From: Actinomadura craniellae
Lineage (GTDB): Bacteria; Actinomycetota; Actinomycetes; Streptosporangiales; Streptosporangiaceae
Assembly (NCBI RefSeq): GCF_003289645.1
Contig: NZ_QLYX01000008.1
Location: forward strand, 272,147-310,454
Direction: 5' to 3'
DNA length: 38,308 bases
The notes under the pieces are model-generated. The model was not told the origin of the DNA, searched no databases, and saw only the letters and a program-made list of their open reading frames with translations. Shown here in pieces: positions 24,331 through 31,556 of the stretch. How positions within the stretch are numbered: position 1 is the first letter of the stretch; each line of letters begins with the position of its first letter. The translations under genes and the position numbers were made by a program.

Positions 24331-25805
24331 TCGTGATCGGCGGCGGGGTGGGCGGCATGGTCTGCGCGCTGCTGCTCGCCCGGGACGGGCACCACGTCCG
24401 CCTGTACGAGCGGCAACCGCGGCTCGGCGGCAAGCTCGCCGAGCACCGCCGCGACGGGTTCGCCTTCTCCCTGGGGCCGACCCTGCTCACCCTGCCCGAA
24501 CTCTTCCGGGACCTGGGTGTCCGGCGGGACCTGGTGGAACTCGACGAGCTGTGCCGCTACCGCTTCGCCGACGGCTCGACGCTGCGCGCCCGCCGCGACC
24601 CGGCGGCGATGGCCGCCGAGGTGGACCGGCTCGCCCCCGGGCAGGGGGCGGGCTGGCGGGCTTTCCACGACTGGGCGAGCGGCTGCCTGGCGGCGGCGCG
24701 GCGCACCTTCTTCGCCGGCCCGATCGGCCGCCCGTCCGGGCCGGGCCGGCTCACCGACCTGCTGGCGGTCGCGCCGGGCCGCACGCTGGACGGCCTGGCC
24801 GGGCGCTTCTTCGACGACGCCCGGCTGCGGCAGTACGTCGGCCGCTACGCCACCTACGCCGGGTCGAGCCCCTACCGGGCGCCGGCCGCGCTGGGCTGCA
24901 TCCCGGCGATCGAGCACGGCTCCGGCGGCTGGTACGTCCCCGGAGGGCTGCCCCGGCTCGCCGAGGACCTCGCTGGGCTGCTCGCGGACGCCGGGGTGGA
25001 GGTCCACCTGGACGCGGAGGTGGCGCGGGTGCTCGCCGGCGGCGGCGCGGTCTCGGGTGTCGCGCTGGCCGGCGGCGGGACGGCCCGGGCCGACGCCGTC
25101 GTCGCCGACACCGACGCGGCGGCGCTCTACGGGCGGTTGCTCCCCGACCGGCGGCGGCTGCGCCGGATCGTCCGGCTGGGCCCCTCCTCCTCGGCGTTCC
25201 TGCTGCTGGCCGGGGTGACGGGACGCACCGCGGGACTCGCCCACCACTCGATCGTGTTCTCCGCCGACTACCGGCGGGAGTTCGCCGACATCTTCGACCG
25301 GCGCGTGCCGCCGGAGGACCCGACCGTCTACCTCGGCTGCTCCGCGGTGCACGACCCGTCCCAGGCCCCGGTGGGCGCCGAGAACTGGGTCATGCTGGTC
25401 AACGTGCCCGCCCGCGACCCCGCGCGCTGGCCGATGTCCCCCGAGTCCTACCGCGACCTGGTGCTCGACCGGCTCGCGAGCCGCGGCCACGACCTGGCCG
25501 GACGCCTCCGCTTCGTCGATTTGCTCACCCCCGCGGACCTGCGCGACCGCCACGGCGCCTGGGGCGGGGCGATCTACGGCACCGCCCACCGCGGCCCGCT
25601 CGCCCCGCTCCGCCGCCCCGGCAACCGGGGCCCGCGGCGCGGCCTGTACCTGGTGGGCGGCTCGGCCCACCCCGGCGGCGGGCTGCCGCTGGTCACCATG
25701 GGCGCGCGCATCGTCGCCGGCCTGGTGAACGAGGACTTCCCCCTCACCCGGGACGCCCCCGGCCCGGACCGGAGGCCCCCGCCGTGGCGCAGGCGGACCT
25801 GGTGA
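24318..25805 (+). CDS. crtD: CrtD-like carotenoid 3,4-desaturase (phytoene desaturase family)
   Basis: This 495-residue FAD-dependent oxidoreductase has the dinucleotide-binding motif VIVIGGGVGGMVCALLLARDGH followed by ERQPRLGGKL. The family signature FSLGPTLLTLPELFRDLG follows, and the C-terminal FAD loop is LYLVGGSAHPGGGLPLVTMGARI. The YVGRYATYAGSSPYRAPA segment is shared by CrtI, CrtD and CrtN. Its place between cruF and crtA favours a 1-hydroxycarotenoid 3,4-desaturase; a CrtN or CrtO-like role is the alternative. The GTG at 24318 lies inside the end of cruF, and its 3' end overlaps crtA by 22 bp. Confidence 0.85.
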   Translation: MAEVIVIGGGVGGMVCALLLARDGHHVRLYERQPRLGGKLAEHRRDGFAFSLGPTLLTLPELFRDLGVRRDLVELDELCRYRFADGSTLRARRDPAAMAAEVDRLAPGQGAGWRAFHDWASGCLAAARRTFFAGPIGRPSGPGRLTDLLAVAPGRTLDGLAGRFFDDARLRQYVGRYATYAGSSPYRAPAALGCIPAIEHGSGGWYVPGGLPRLAEDLAGLLADAGVEVHLDAEVARVLAGGGAVSGVALAGGGTARADAVVADTDAAALYGRLLPDRRRLRRIVRLGPSSSAFLLLAGVTGRTAGLAHHSIVFSADYRREFADIFDRRVPPEDPTVYLGCSAVHDPSQAPVGAENWVMLVNVPARDPARWPMSPESYRDLVLDRLASRGHDLAGRLRFVDLLTPADLRDRHGAWGGAIYGTAHRGPLAPLRRPGNRGPRRGLYLVGGSAHPGGGLPLVTMGARIVAGLVNEDFPLTRDAPGPDRRPPPWRRRTW

Positions 25806-26572
25806 GGCCGGCCGCCCGGCCCGACGGCACCATCGCCTCCTTCCACCTCGTCAGGTACCCGACCCTGGGCGCCGTGCGGTACGCGGCGTACGACCGCCCG
25901 GTGCTGCGGCGCACCGCCGGGCTGGCGTTCTGGCGTGTCCTCGGCACCGGCCGGGGCGGATCGACGGGCCCGGGCGCCGACCTGCGCCGCTGGGCGCTGT
26001 TCGCGGTGTGGCACGACGAGCGGGCCCTGACCCGGTTCCTGGAGCGCTCACCGATCCCGGCCCGCTGGCGGGACCGGGCGGACGAGTCCTGGCACGTCCG
26101 CCTGACCCCGCTCGCCGCACGCGGCCGGTGGGGCGGGACGCCCCCCTTCGGCCCGGTCGCCCCCCGGGAACCCGCCGGCCCCGTGGCGGTCCTGACCAGG
26201 GCGTCGATCAGACCGTCCCGGCTGGCGGCCTTCCACCGCGCGTCCCCGGCGGTGGACCGGGCCCTGTCCCGGCAGGACGGCTGCCTCGCCGCCATCGGCC
26301 TGGGCGAGTGGCCGCTGCTCCGGCAGGCCACCTTCTCCCTGTGGCGCGACACCCGCGCCATGCACCGGTTCGCCCGCGGCGAGCAGGCCCACCGGCACGT
26401 GATCGAACAGGTGCGCGCCCGCGGCTGGTACTCGGAAGAACTCTTCGCCCGCTTCACCCCCCACACCAGCGAGGGCACCTGGAACGGAACGGACCCCCTG
26501 CACCCGGTCACCCGTGACCCTTCGGCATCCGAGTCGCCACGACCCCCCGGGGTCCGGCTGCGGGACGCCTGA
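25784..26572 (+). CDS. crtA: CrtA-like acyclic carotenoid 2-ketolase (spheroidene monooxygenase family)
   Basis: The 262-residue protein follows the CrtA pattern from end to end: GLAFWRVLGTG near residue 45, WALFAVWHDE, GRWGGTPPFGP, a central VAVLTRASIRPSRLAAF, IGLGEWPLLRQATFSLWRD, WYSEELFARF and GTWNGTDPL. CrtA of purple bacteria inserts a keto group at C-2 of 1-hydroxy or 1-methoxy acyclic carotenoids. The start is a GTG at 25784 inside crtD. The last 20 residues are low-complexity. Together with cruF and crtD it forms a three-gene overlapping unit for carotenoid end-group modification. Confidence 0.85.
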   Translation: MAQADLVRPAARPDGTIASFHLVRYPTLGAVRYAAYDRPVLRRTAGLAFWRVLGTGRGGSTGPGADLRRWALFAVWHDERALTRFLERSPIPARWRDRADESWHVRLTPLAARGRWGGTPPFGPVAPREPAGPVAVLTRASIRPSRLAAFHRASPAVDRALSRQDGCLAAIGLGEWPLLRQATFSLWRDTRAMHRFARGEQAHRHVIEQVRARGWYSEELFARFTPHTSEGTWNGTDPLHPVTRDPSASESPRPPGVRLRDA

Positions 26573-26585
26573 CCGCCACCCCGGG

Positions 26586-26603
26586 TTAGCGATCAGTCAC
26601 TAA
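26586..26603. promoter_or_regulatory. Inverted repeat in promoter region of crtE
   Basis: A 7-4-7 inverted repeat (TTAGCGA-TCAG-TCACTAA, one mismatch) lies in the 71-bp gap between crtA and crtE, in an AT-richer patch that continues with AGGGAATTAGGGG. It suits a repressor operator, and carotenoid genes in actinobacteria are often controlled by MarR- or MerR-type proteins. No such regulator gene is in the window. Confidence 0.4.
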
Positions 26604-26643
26604 AGGGAATTAGGGGCTGGTCACCGACCCGAAGGAGCTGAGC

Positions 26644-27690
26644 ATGATGACGGCGGCCTCCCGGGCGGACGACGTCCGGGCGCTGATCGACCATCGGCTC
26701 GGCGCGCTCATGGAGCGGGAGTCGCAGGGGGCGGCCTTCCTCGGCCCGGACGGCCAGGAGGTGATCCGGAGCTTCCTCGTCGACTTCGTCGCCGCGGGCG
26801 GCAAGCGGCTCCGCCCGTCCTTCGTGTACTGGGGACACCGGGCCGCGGGTGGATCACCGGACGACGAGGAGACCGTCCTGCTCGCCGGCTGCGCCGTGGA
26901 ACTCATGCACACCTGCGCCCTGCTCCTCGACGACATCATGGACGAGGCCGGCACCCGGCGCGGCCGCACCACGGCGCACCTGGCCCTCGCGGAACGCCAC
27001 CGGCGGCGGCACTGGCGCGGAGACCCCCGGCGGTACGGGGAGTCGGTGGCGACGCTGCTGGCGATGCTCGCGTTCACCTGGGCCGACGCCGCGCTGCTGC
27101 GCGGCGGCGTGCCCCGCGCGGCGTGGGAGGTGTTCACCCGCCTCCGGGTGGAGATCATCGGCGGCCAGTACCTCGACCTGTCGTCCGCCGCCGCCGGCCG
27201 GGGGGACTTCGAGGAGGCCGTCCGGATCTCCACCTACAAGTCCGGCAAGTACACCGTCGAGCGCCCGCTGCACCTCGGGCACGCCATCGCCGGCGGCGAC
27301 CCGGCGCTACGCGCCACGCTGAGCGCGTACGCGCTGCCGCTGGGCGAGGCCTTCCAGCTGCGCGACGACGTCCTCGGCGTGTTCGGTGACCCCGCGCGCA
27401 CCGGCAAACCCTCCGGGACCGACCTGCTCCAGGGCCGGCGGACGTACCTGACGGCCGAGACCCGCCGCCGCGCCGGCCCGCCCGGCACCGCACTCCTGGA
27501 CGGGGTGCGGGACGCGGCCGGCGTCGCCGCGGCCCGGGACCTGATCGTGACGACCGGCGCGCTGGACACCGTCGAACGCCGCATCTCCGCCCTGGTCACC
27601 GAGGCGACCGGAAACCTGGCCGGCCTCCCGCCGGACGCCGCGGCGGCGCTGACCGACCTGGCCCGCGCGGCGACGGACCGGAACGCGTGA
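26644..27690 (+). CDS. crtE: Geranylgeranyl diphosphate synthase (polyprenyl synthetase)
   Basis: This 348-residue trans-isoprenyl diphosphate synthase has GGKRLRP at 52-58, the first Asp-rich motif DDIMD at 96-100, YKSGKYT, and the second motif as RDDVLGVFGD near 240-249. It condenses isopentenyl diphosphate with allylic diphosphates to the C20 precursor of phytoene. The chain length is inferred from the crt context. The ATG at 26644 follows AAGGAG; an ATG one codon later is equivalent. It probably starts its own transcript, which continues into crtI and crtB. Confidence 0.92.
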   Translation: MMTAASRADDVRALIDHRLGALMERESQGAAFLGPDGQEVIRSFLVDFVAAGGKRLRPSFVYWGHRAAGGSPDDEETVLLAGCAVELMHTCALLLDDIMDEAGTRRGRTTAHLALAERHRRRHWRGDPRRYGESVATLLAMLAFTWADAALLRGGVPRAAWEVFTRLRVEIIGGQYLDLSSAAAGRGDFEEAVRISTYKSGKYTVERPLHLGHAIAGGDPALRATLSAYALPLGEAFQLRDDVLGVFGDPARTGKPSGTDLLQGRRTYLTAETRRRAGPPGTALLDGVRDAAGVAAARDLIVTTGALDTVERRISALVTEATGNLAGLPPDAAAALTDLARAATDRNA

Positions 27691-27893
27691 TGGCCGGACC
27701 GGTTCGGCCCGGCCCGGCCCGCGCGGCGGGGGCGCGTGATCGCGGACGGCCCGGTTCCGGCCGCCGGTGGGGTCAGGTGACGGCCGGTCCGGTTCGGCCT
27801 GTGCGGCGGGGGTGCGTGATGGCCGGACCCGTTCGGTTCGGCCCGGCCCGTGCGGTGGGGGCGCGTGATCGCGGGCGGCCCGGTGCGGGCGGG
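27687..27893. repeat. Imperfect tandem repeats between crtE and crtI
   Basis: Two near-copies of about 80 bp (about 27687-27765 and 27816-27893) run from CGTGATGGCCGGACC through GTTCGG, a GC-rich middle and GCGCGTGATCGCGG to a CGGCCCGGT tail. A shorter partial copy sits between them (about 27777-27814). The first copy begins on the crtE stop codon, and a GCGTGATGGC start-like string recurs at the true crtI start. An 86-codon frame crosses the region but is only repeat sequence. No promoter is evident. Confidence 0.7.
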
Positions 27894-27946
27894 GCCGGTC
27901 CGCGCGAGAGGACCGGCGCCGCTCCGGCCGCCGGTAGGAGCGCGTG

Positions 27947-29368
27947 ATGGCGGACGCGGTGGTGATCGGGGCCGGCCTGGGCGGTCTCGCCGCGGCGATC
28001 CACCTGGCGGCGGCCGGCCGCGACGTGCTCGTGGTGGAGGCGCGCGACCGGCCCGGCGGCTGCTGCGGCACCGCGAGCCTGGGCCCCTACCGGTTCGACA
28101 CCGGCCCGTCGGTGCTCACCATGCCCGAAGTGCTGGCCGGCACGCTCGGCGCGGCCGGGGAGGACCTGGCGACCCGGCTGCCGCTGCGCCGCCTGGACCC
28201 CTGCTACCGGCTCACCTTCCCCGACGGCTCCCAGCTGGACGTGGCCGCCGGGGCGGAGGAGATGGCCGAGCGGGTGCGGGTGTTGTGCGGCCCGGCCGAG
28301 GCCGGCCGGTACCTGCGGTTCCGGCACCGCCTCGGCGAGCTGTTCGCGGCCGAGTGGGCGCCGTTCATCGACGCGGACATGACCCGGCTGCGCGGCCTCG
28401 CCCGGCCGGGCGCCCTGCTGCGGATCGCCGCGCTGGGCGGCTTCCGGCGGCTGGACCGGCTGGTGGCCGCCCACCTGACCGACGAGCGGCTGATCAAAGC
28501 GCACACCTTCCAGGCGCTCTACGTCGGCCTGCCGCCGCGCCGGGCCCGCGGCCTCTACGCCGTGGTCGCGTACATGGACACCGTCGGCGGCGTCTACTTC
28601 CCCGAGCGGGGCGGCATGCACGCCGTCCCGCTGGCCCTGGCGGCGGTCGCAGAGAAGGCCGGCGCCGAGATCCGGTACGGGGTGCGCGCCACCCGGGTGG
28701 AGACGGACTCCGGCGGGGTCGCGGCCGTCCGGCTGGACACCGGGGAGCGCGTCCCGGCACGCAACGCGGTGGTCGCGTGCGACCGGCTCCGGGCCGAGGC
28801 CGAACTGCTGCCCGGGCGCCCGCGCCGACGCCGGCCGCGCTTCGCACCGTCCTGCCTGGTCATGCACCTCGGGTTGGACCGGCCGCCACCCGGCCAGGCG
28901 CACCACACCGTGCACTTCAGCGCCGGATGGGACGCCGCCTTCACCGCGCTGGCGGCGGGCCGCCCCCAACCCGACCCGAACCTGCTGGTCACCTGCCCCG
29001 AACCGGAGGGGCCCGCCACGCTCAGCGTGCTGGAACCGGCCCCCAACCTGCTGGGCCGCGCCGACTGGGACCGGCTGGCGGAGCGCCTGCTCGGCCGCCT
29101 CGCCGACCTGGGGTACGGCGACCTGTCGGCCGCGCCCCGGCTGGTCCTCGACCCGCCGGCCTGGGCCCGGCTGGGACACTCCGCGGGCACCCCCTTCGCC
29201 CTCGACCACCGGCTCGGCCAGACCGCCTGGTTCCGGCCGTCCGGCGCCGACCGGCGGATCCCCGGGCTGCACTTCGCGGGCATGTACACCGCCCCGGGGG
29301 TGGGCGTACCGCCCGTGCTGATCTCCGGCCGGCTGGCCGCCGAGCGCATCGTGGCGGGCGGGCGATGA
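27947..29368 (+). CDS. crtI: Phytoene desaturase
   Basis: This 473-residue FAD-dependent desaturase has GxGxxG in VVIGAGLGGLAAAIHLAAAG, VEARDRPGGCCGT, the signature RFDTGPSVLTMPEVL, and the C-terminal FAD-binding loop LHFAGMYTAPGVGVPPVLISG. It inserts double bonds into phytoene; whether three or four steps cannot be told from sequence. The ATG at 27947 follows GGAG by 6 bases; the GTG one codon earlier is less likely. Its stop overlaps the crtB start as ATGA. Confidence 0.93.
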   Translation: MADAVVIGAGLGGLAAAIHLAAAGRDVLVVEARDRPGGCCGTASLGPYRFDTGPSVLTMPEVLAGTLGAAGEDLATRLPLRRLDPCYRLTFPDGSQLDVAAGAEEMAERVRVLCGPAEAGRYLRFRHRLGELFAAEWAPFIDADMTRLRGLARPGALLRIAALGGFRRLDRLVAAHLTDERLIKAHTFQALYVGLPPRRARGLYAVVAYMDTVGGVYFPERGGMHAVPLALAAVAEKAGAEIRYGVRATRVETDSGGVAAVRLDTGERVPARNAVVACDRLRAEAELLPGRPRRRRPRFAPSCLVMHLGLDRPPPGQAHHTVHFSAGWDAAFTALAAGRPQPDPNLLVTCPEPEGPATLSVLEPAPNLLGRADWDRLAERLLGRLADLGYGDLSAAPRLVLDPPAWARLGHSAGTPFALDHRLGQTAWFRPSGADRRIPGLHFAGMYTAPGVGVPPVLISGRLAAERIVAGGR

Positions 29369-30279
29369 CGCTGACCGCCAGCTACGAGCGGTGCCGCCGG
29401 CTGCACGCCCGGTACGGCCGCTCCTACTACCTGGCCACCCGGCTGCTCCCCGCCTGGAAGCGGCGGCACGTGCACGCCCTGTACGGCTTCGCCCGGTACG
29501 CCGACGAGATCGTGGACTCCTTCGACGTGACGGCCGACCGGGCGGCGGCGCTCGACACCCTCGCCACCGGGTTCACCGCCGGCCTGGCGGGCGACCCGGT
29601 GGACGGCGACCCGGTGCTGCCGGCGTTCGTGCACACGGTGCGCTCCTTCGGCATCGACCCCGCCGACGTGGCCGCGTTCCTGCGCTCGATGCGGGCCGAC
29701 CTGACCGTGCGCCGGTACGCCGGCTACGACGACCTGCTGACCTACATGGAGGGGTCGGCCGCCGTCATCGGCACCATGATGCTGCCGGTGCTGGAACCCC
29801 TGCCGGGCGCCGCGGCCGCCGCCCGCGAACCCGCCCGCCAGCTCGGCCTGGCGTTCCAGCTCACCAACTTCCTGCGGGACGTGGGCGAGGACCTGGCCCG
29901 GGGCCGGATCTACCTGCCGCAGGCCGACCTGGCCGCGTTCGGCGTGCGTGAGGCCGACCTGGCCCGGGCCCCGGCCGCCCCCCGGGTCCGCGCCCTCATC
30001 GCCTTCGAGACCGGGCGCGCCCGCGACCACTACCGGCGCGCGCTCCCGGGCCTCGACCTGCTGACCCCCTCCTCGCGCCCCTGCGTCCGCGCGGCGTACG
30101 AGCTGTACGGCGGCATCCTCGACGAGATCGCGGCGGCCGGCCACGACGTCCTGCGCGCCCGGGCCCGCGTCCCCCGGCACCGCCGGCTCGCCATCTTCAC
30201 CCGCCACCTGCGCAGCGCCTCCGCCGCCGACCGCGCCGAACGCCGCGCCCAACCCCCGCCCCGGGCCATCCCCGGCTGA
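29365..30279 (+). CDS. crtB: Phytoene synthase
   Basis: The 304-residue protein of the squalene/phytoene synthase family has both Asp-rich substrate motifs: DEIVD at 47-51 and DVGED at 172-176, the latter followed by ARGRIYLP. Other conserved segments are RSYYLATRLLP, YGFARYADE and LGLAFQLTNFLRD. It joins two geranylgeranyl diphosphates to give phytoene. It is coupled to crtI by a 4-bp overlap and is the last gene of the cluster, followed by a hairpin. Confidence 0.94.
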   Translation: MTLTASYERCRRLHARYGRSYYLATRLLPAWKRRHVHALYGFARYADEIVDSFDVTADRAAALDTLATGFTAGLAGDPVDGDPVLPAFVHTVRSFGIDPADVAAFLRSMRADLTVRRYAGYDDLLTYMEGSAAVIGTMMLPVLEPLPGAAAAAREPARQLGLAFQLTNFLRDVGEDLARGRIYLPQADLAAFGVREADLARAPAAPRVRALIAFETGRARDHYRRALPGLDLLTPSSRPCVRAAYELYGGILDEIAAAGHDVLRARARVPRHRRLAIFTRHLRSASAADRAERRAQPPPRAIPG

Positions 30280-30284
30280 TCCAC

Positions 30285-30316
30285 CGGCCGCTGTGGCGGA
30301 CCCCGGAGAGCGGCCG
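30285..30316 (+). terminator. Hairpin after crtB, probable terminator
   Basis: An 8-bp perfect stem (CGGCCGCT, 30285-30292, with AGCGGCCG, 30309-30316) around a 16-base loop begins 6 bp after the crtB stop. There is no T-tract, which is common for actinomycete terminators. The rest of the gap to 30434 shows nothing else clear. Confidence 0.5.
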
Positions 30317-30433
30317 TCCCGCACCTCCGGCACGTGATCGCGCGGGACATGCGGGCCGCCGCCCGGGGCCTTGTGGAGACGCCATGTGGCTTCTACCGTC
30401 AGGCCACCGAAGACGACAGCGAGGAGCCCGTCC

Positions 30434-30790
30434 ATGATCACGCTGGCCGATATCCGTGGCTACGCGATGGCGCTGCCGGACGTCGTGGAGCAGCCGCACT
30501 TCCGGCTGCCCGCCTTCCGGGTCGCCGACAAGCTCCTCGCGCACCTGGAGAAGGGCGACGCGCACGCGATCGTGTGCGTCGGGCAGGCGGAGGCCGGGAC
30601 GGCGGCCGCCGATCAGCCGGACGTCTACGAGGAGGTGTGGCGCAACGGCGGCCGGAACGGCAGCCGGATCTTCGTCGGCCTCCGCGTCGACCTGGCCGAG
30701 GTCACCGGGGAGCGCATGCAGGAGCTGATCGAGCACGCCTGGCGCAACCGGGCACCGAAGCGCCTGGTCGCCGCGTACGACGACCGCTGA
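30434..30790 (+). CDS. MmcQ/YjbR family protein
   Basis: This 118-residue protein matches the MmcQ/YjbR family (CyaY-like fold): an N-terminal helix ITLADIRGYAMALPDVVEQPHF, strands FRVADKLLAHL, and the C-terminal LIEHAWRNRAPKRLVAAYDD. The family is widespread, and its members are proposed to bind DNA, but no clear biochemical function is known. The ATG at 30434 has GAGGAG at 30421-30426. It converges on the PPOX-type gene with 10 bp between stops. Confidence 0.85.
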   Translation: MITLADIRGYAMALPDVVEQPHFRLPAFRVADKLLAHLEKGDAHAIVCVGQAEAGTAAADQPDVYEEVWRNGGRNGSRIFVGLRVDLAEVTGERMQELIEHAWRNRAPKRLVAAYDDR

Positions 30791-30800
30791 CGCCCCGGGT

Positions 30801-31268
30801 TCAGGAGTCGGCGAGGCGGGGCGGGAAGCCGCCGGTGGCGATGGGGCCCCAGCGTTCGACGGTGACGCGGATCAGGGACTTGTCCTGGTGGCGCATCGCC
30901 GCGCGGTACTCGTCCCAGTCGGGGTGCTCACCGGAGATGCAGCGGTAGTACTCCACCAGCGGTTCGAGGGCGTCGGGCAGGTCCAGCACCTCGGCCCGGC
31001 CGTCGACCTGGACCCACGGGCCGTTCCAGTCGTCGGACAGGACGCACACCGAGACGCGGGGGTCGCGCCGGGCGTTGCGGGTCTTGGCCCGCTCGGGGTA
31101 GGTCGAGATGACGATCCGGCCCGCGGCGTCCACCCCGCAGGTGACGGGGGAGAGCTGCGGGGTGCCGTCGGCGCGGATGGTGGACAGCAGGCAGCGGTGC
31201 CGGGGGCGGAGGAACTCCAGGAGGGCGTCGCGCTCGACGGTGTCGGCGGTGGCGATGTGGCGTGGCAT
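30801..31268 (-). CDS. PPOX-class flavin/F420-dependent protein (pyridoxamine oxidase-like fold)
   Basis: The 155-residue split-barrel protein has RHRCLLSTIRADGTPQLSPV, RIVISTYPERAKTRNARRDPRVSV and VQVDGRAEVLD, followed by a C-terminal HPDWDEYRAAM segment. This is the pattern of the PPOX/FDOR family that actinobacteria use with FMN or F420. The substrate and cofactor cannot be settled here. It is divergent from the WD40 kinase gene. Confidence 0.85.
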   Translation of the reverse strand: MPRHIATADTVERDALLEFLRPRHRCLLSTIRADGTPQLSPVTCGVDAAGRIVISTYPERAKTRNARRDPRVSVCVLSDDWNGPWVQVDGRAEVLDLPDALEPLVEYYRCISGEHPDWDEYRAAMRHQDKSLIRVTVERWGPIATGGFPPRLADS

Positions 31269-31556
31269 CGTGCTTCTCCGATCGGTGGCCGGTCCGGAAC
31301 CTTGGCGACCCGCATCCTAAAGGCGTTCGCGCAGGTCCCGGACCGGCCGTCCCTGCAAGGTGACCGCCGGCCACGGTCAAATATGGCGGGAGCTGAATTC
31401 ACCGACCCGCGACCGGCCGCCTTCCCGGCGGCCCTCGCCCCGGGCGCCGCGCGTATCGGTGGGCACGGGCCCAGCCGGCGCAACCGGCGGGAGTGATAGA
31501 TCACAGGCGGGGCGGGACGGTGTCCGGCGCCGGCCGCCGGTCGTTACCGTACCTGC
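31269..31556. promoter_or_regulatory. Divergent intergenic region with a 12-bp palindrome
   Basis: The 288-bp gap between the PPOX and WD40-kinase genes must hold both promoters. The clearest element is the perfect palindrome GTGATAGATCAC at 31493-31504, about 53 bp before the kinase start. The kinase GTG has no ribosome site; TACCGT lies just upstream in GTTACCGTACCTGC, so a leaderless transcript is possible. Nothing else is recognisable. Confidence 0.4.

Noticed and set aside
27687-27947. Small 86-codon gene between crtE and crtI
   Set aside because: The frame consists only of the imperfect intergenic repeats, has no ribosome site and has no protein-like pattern.
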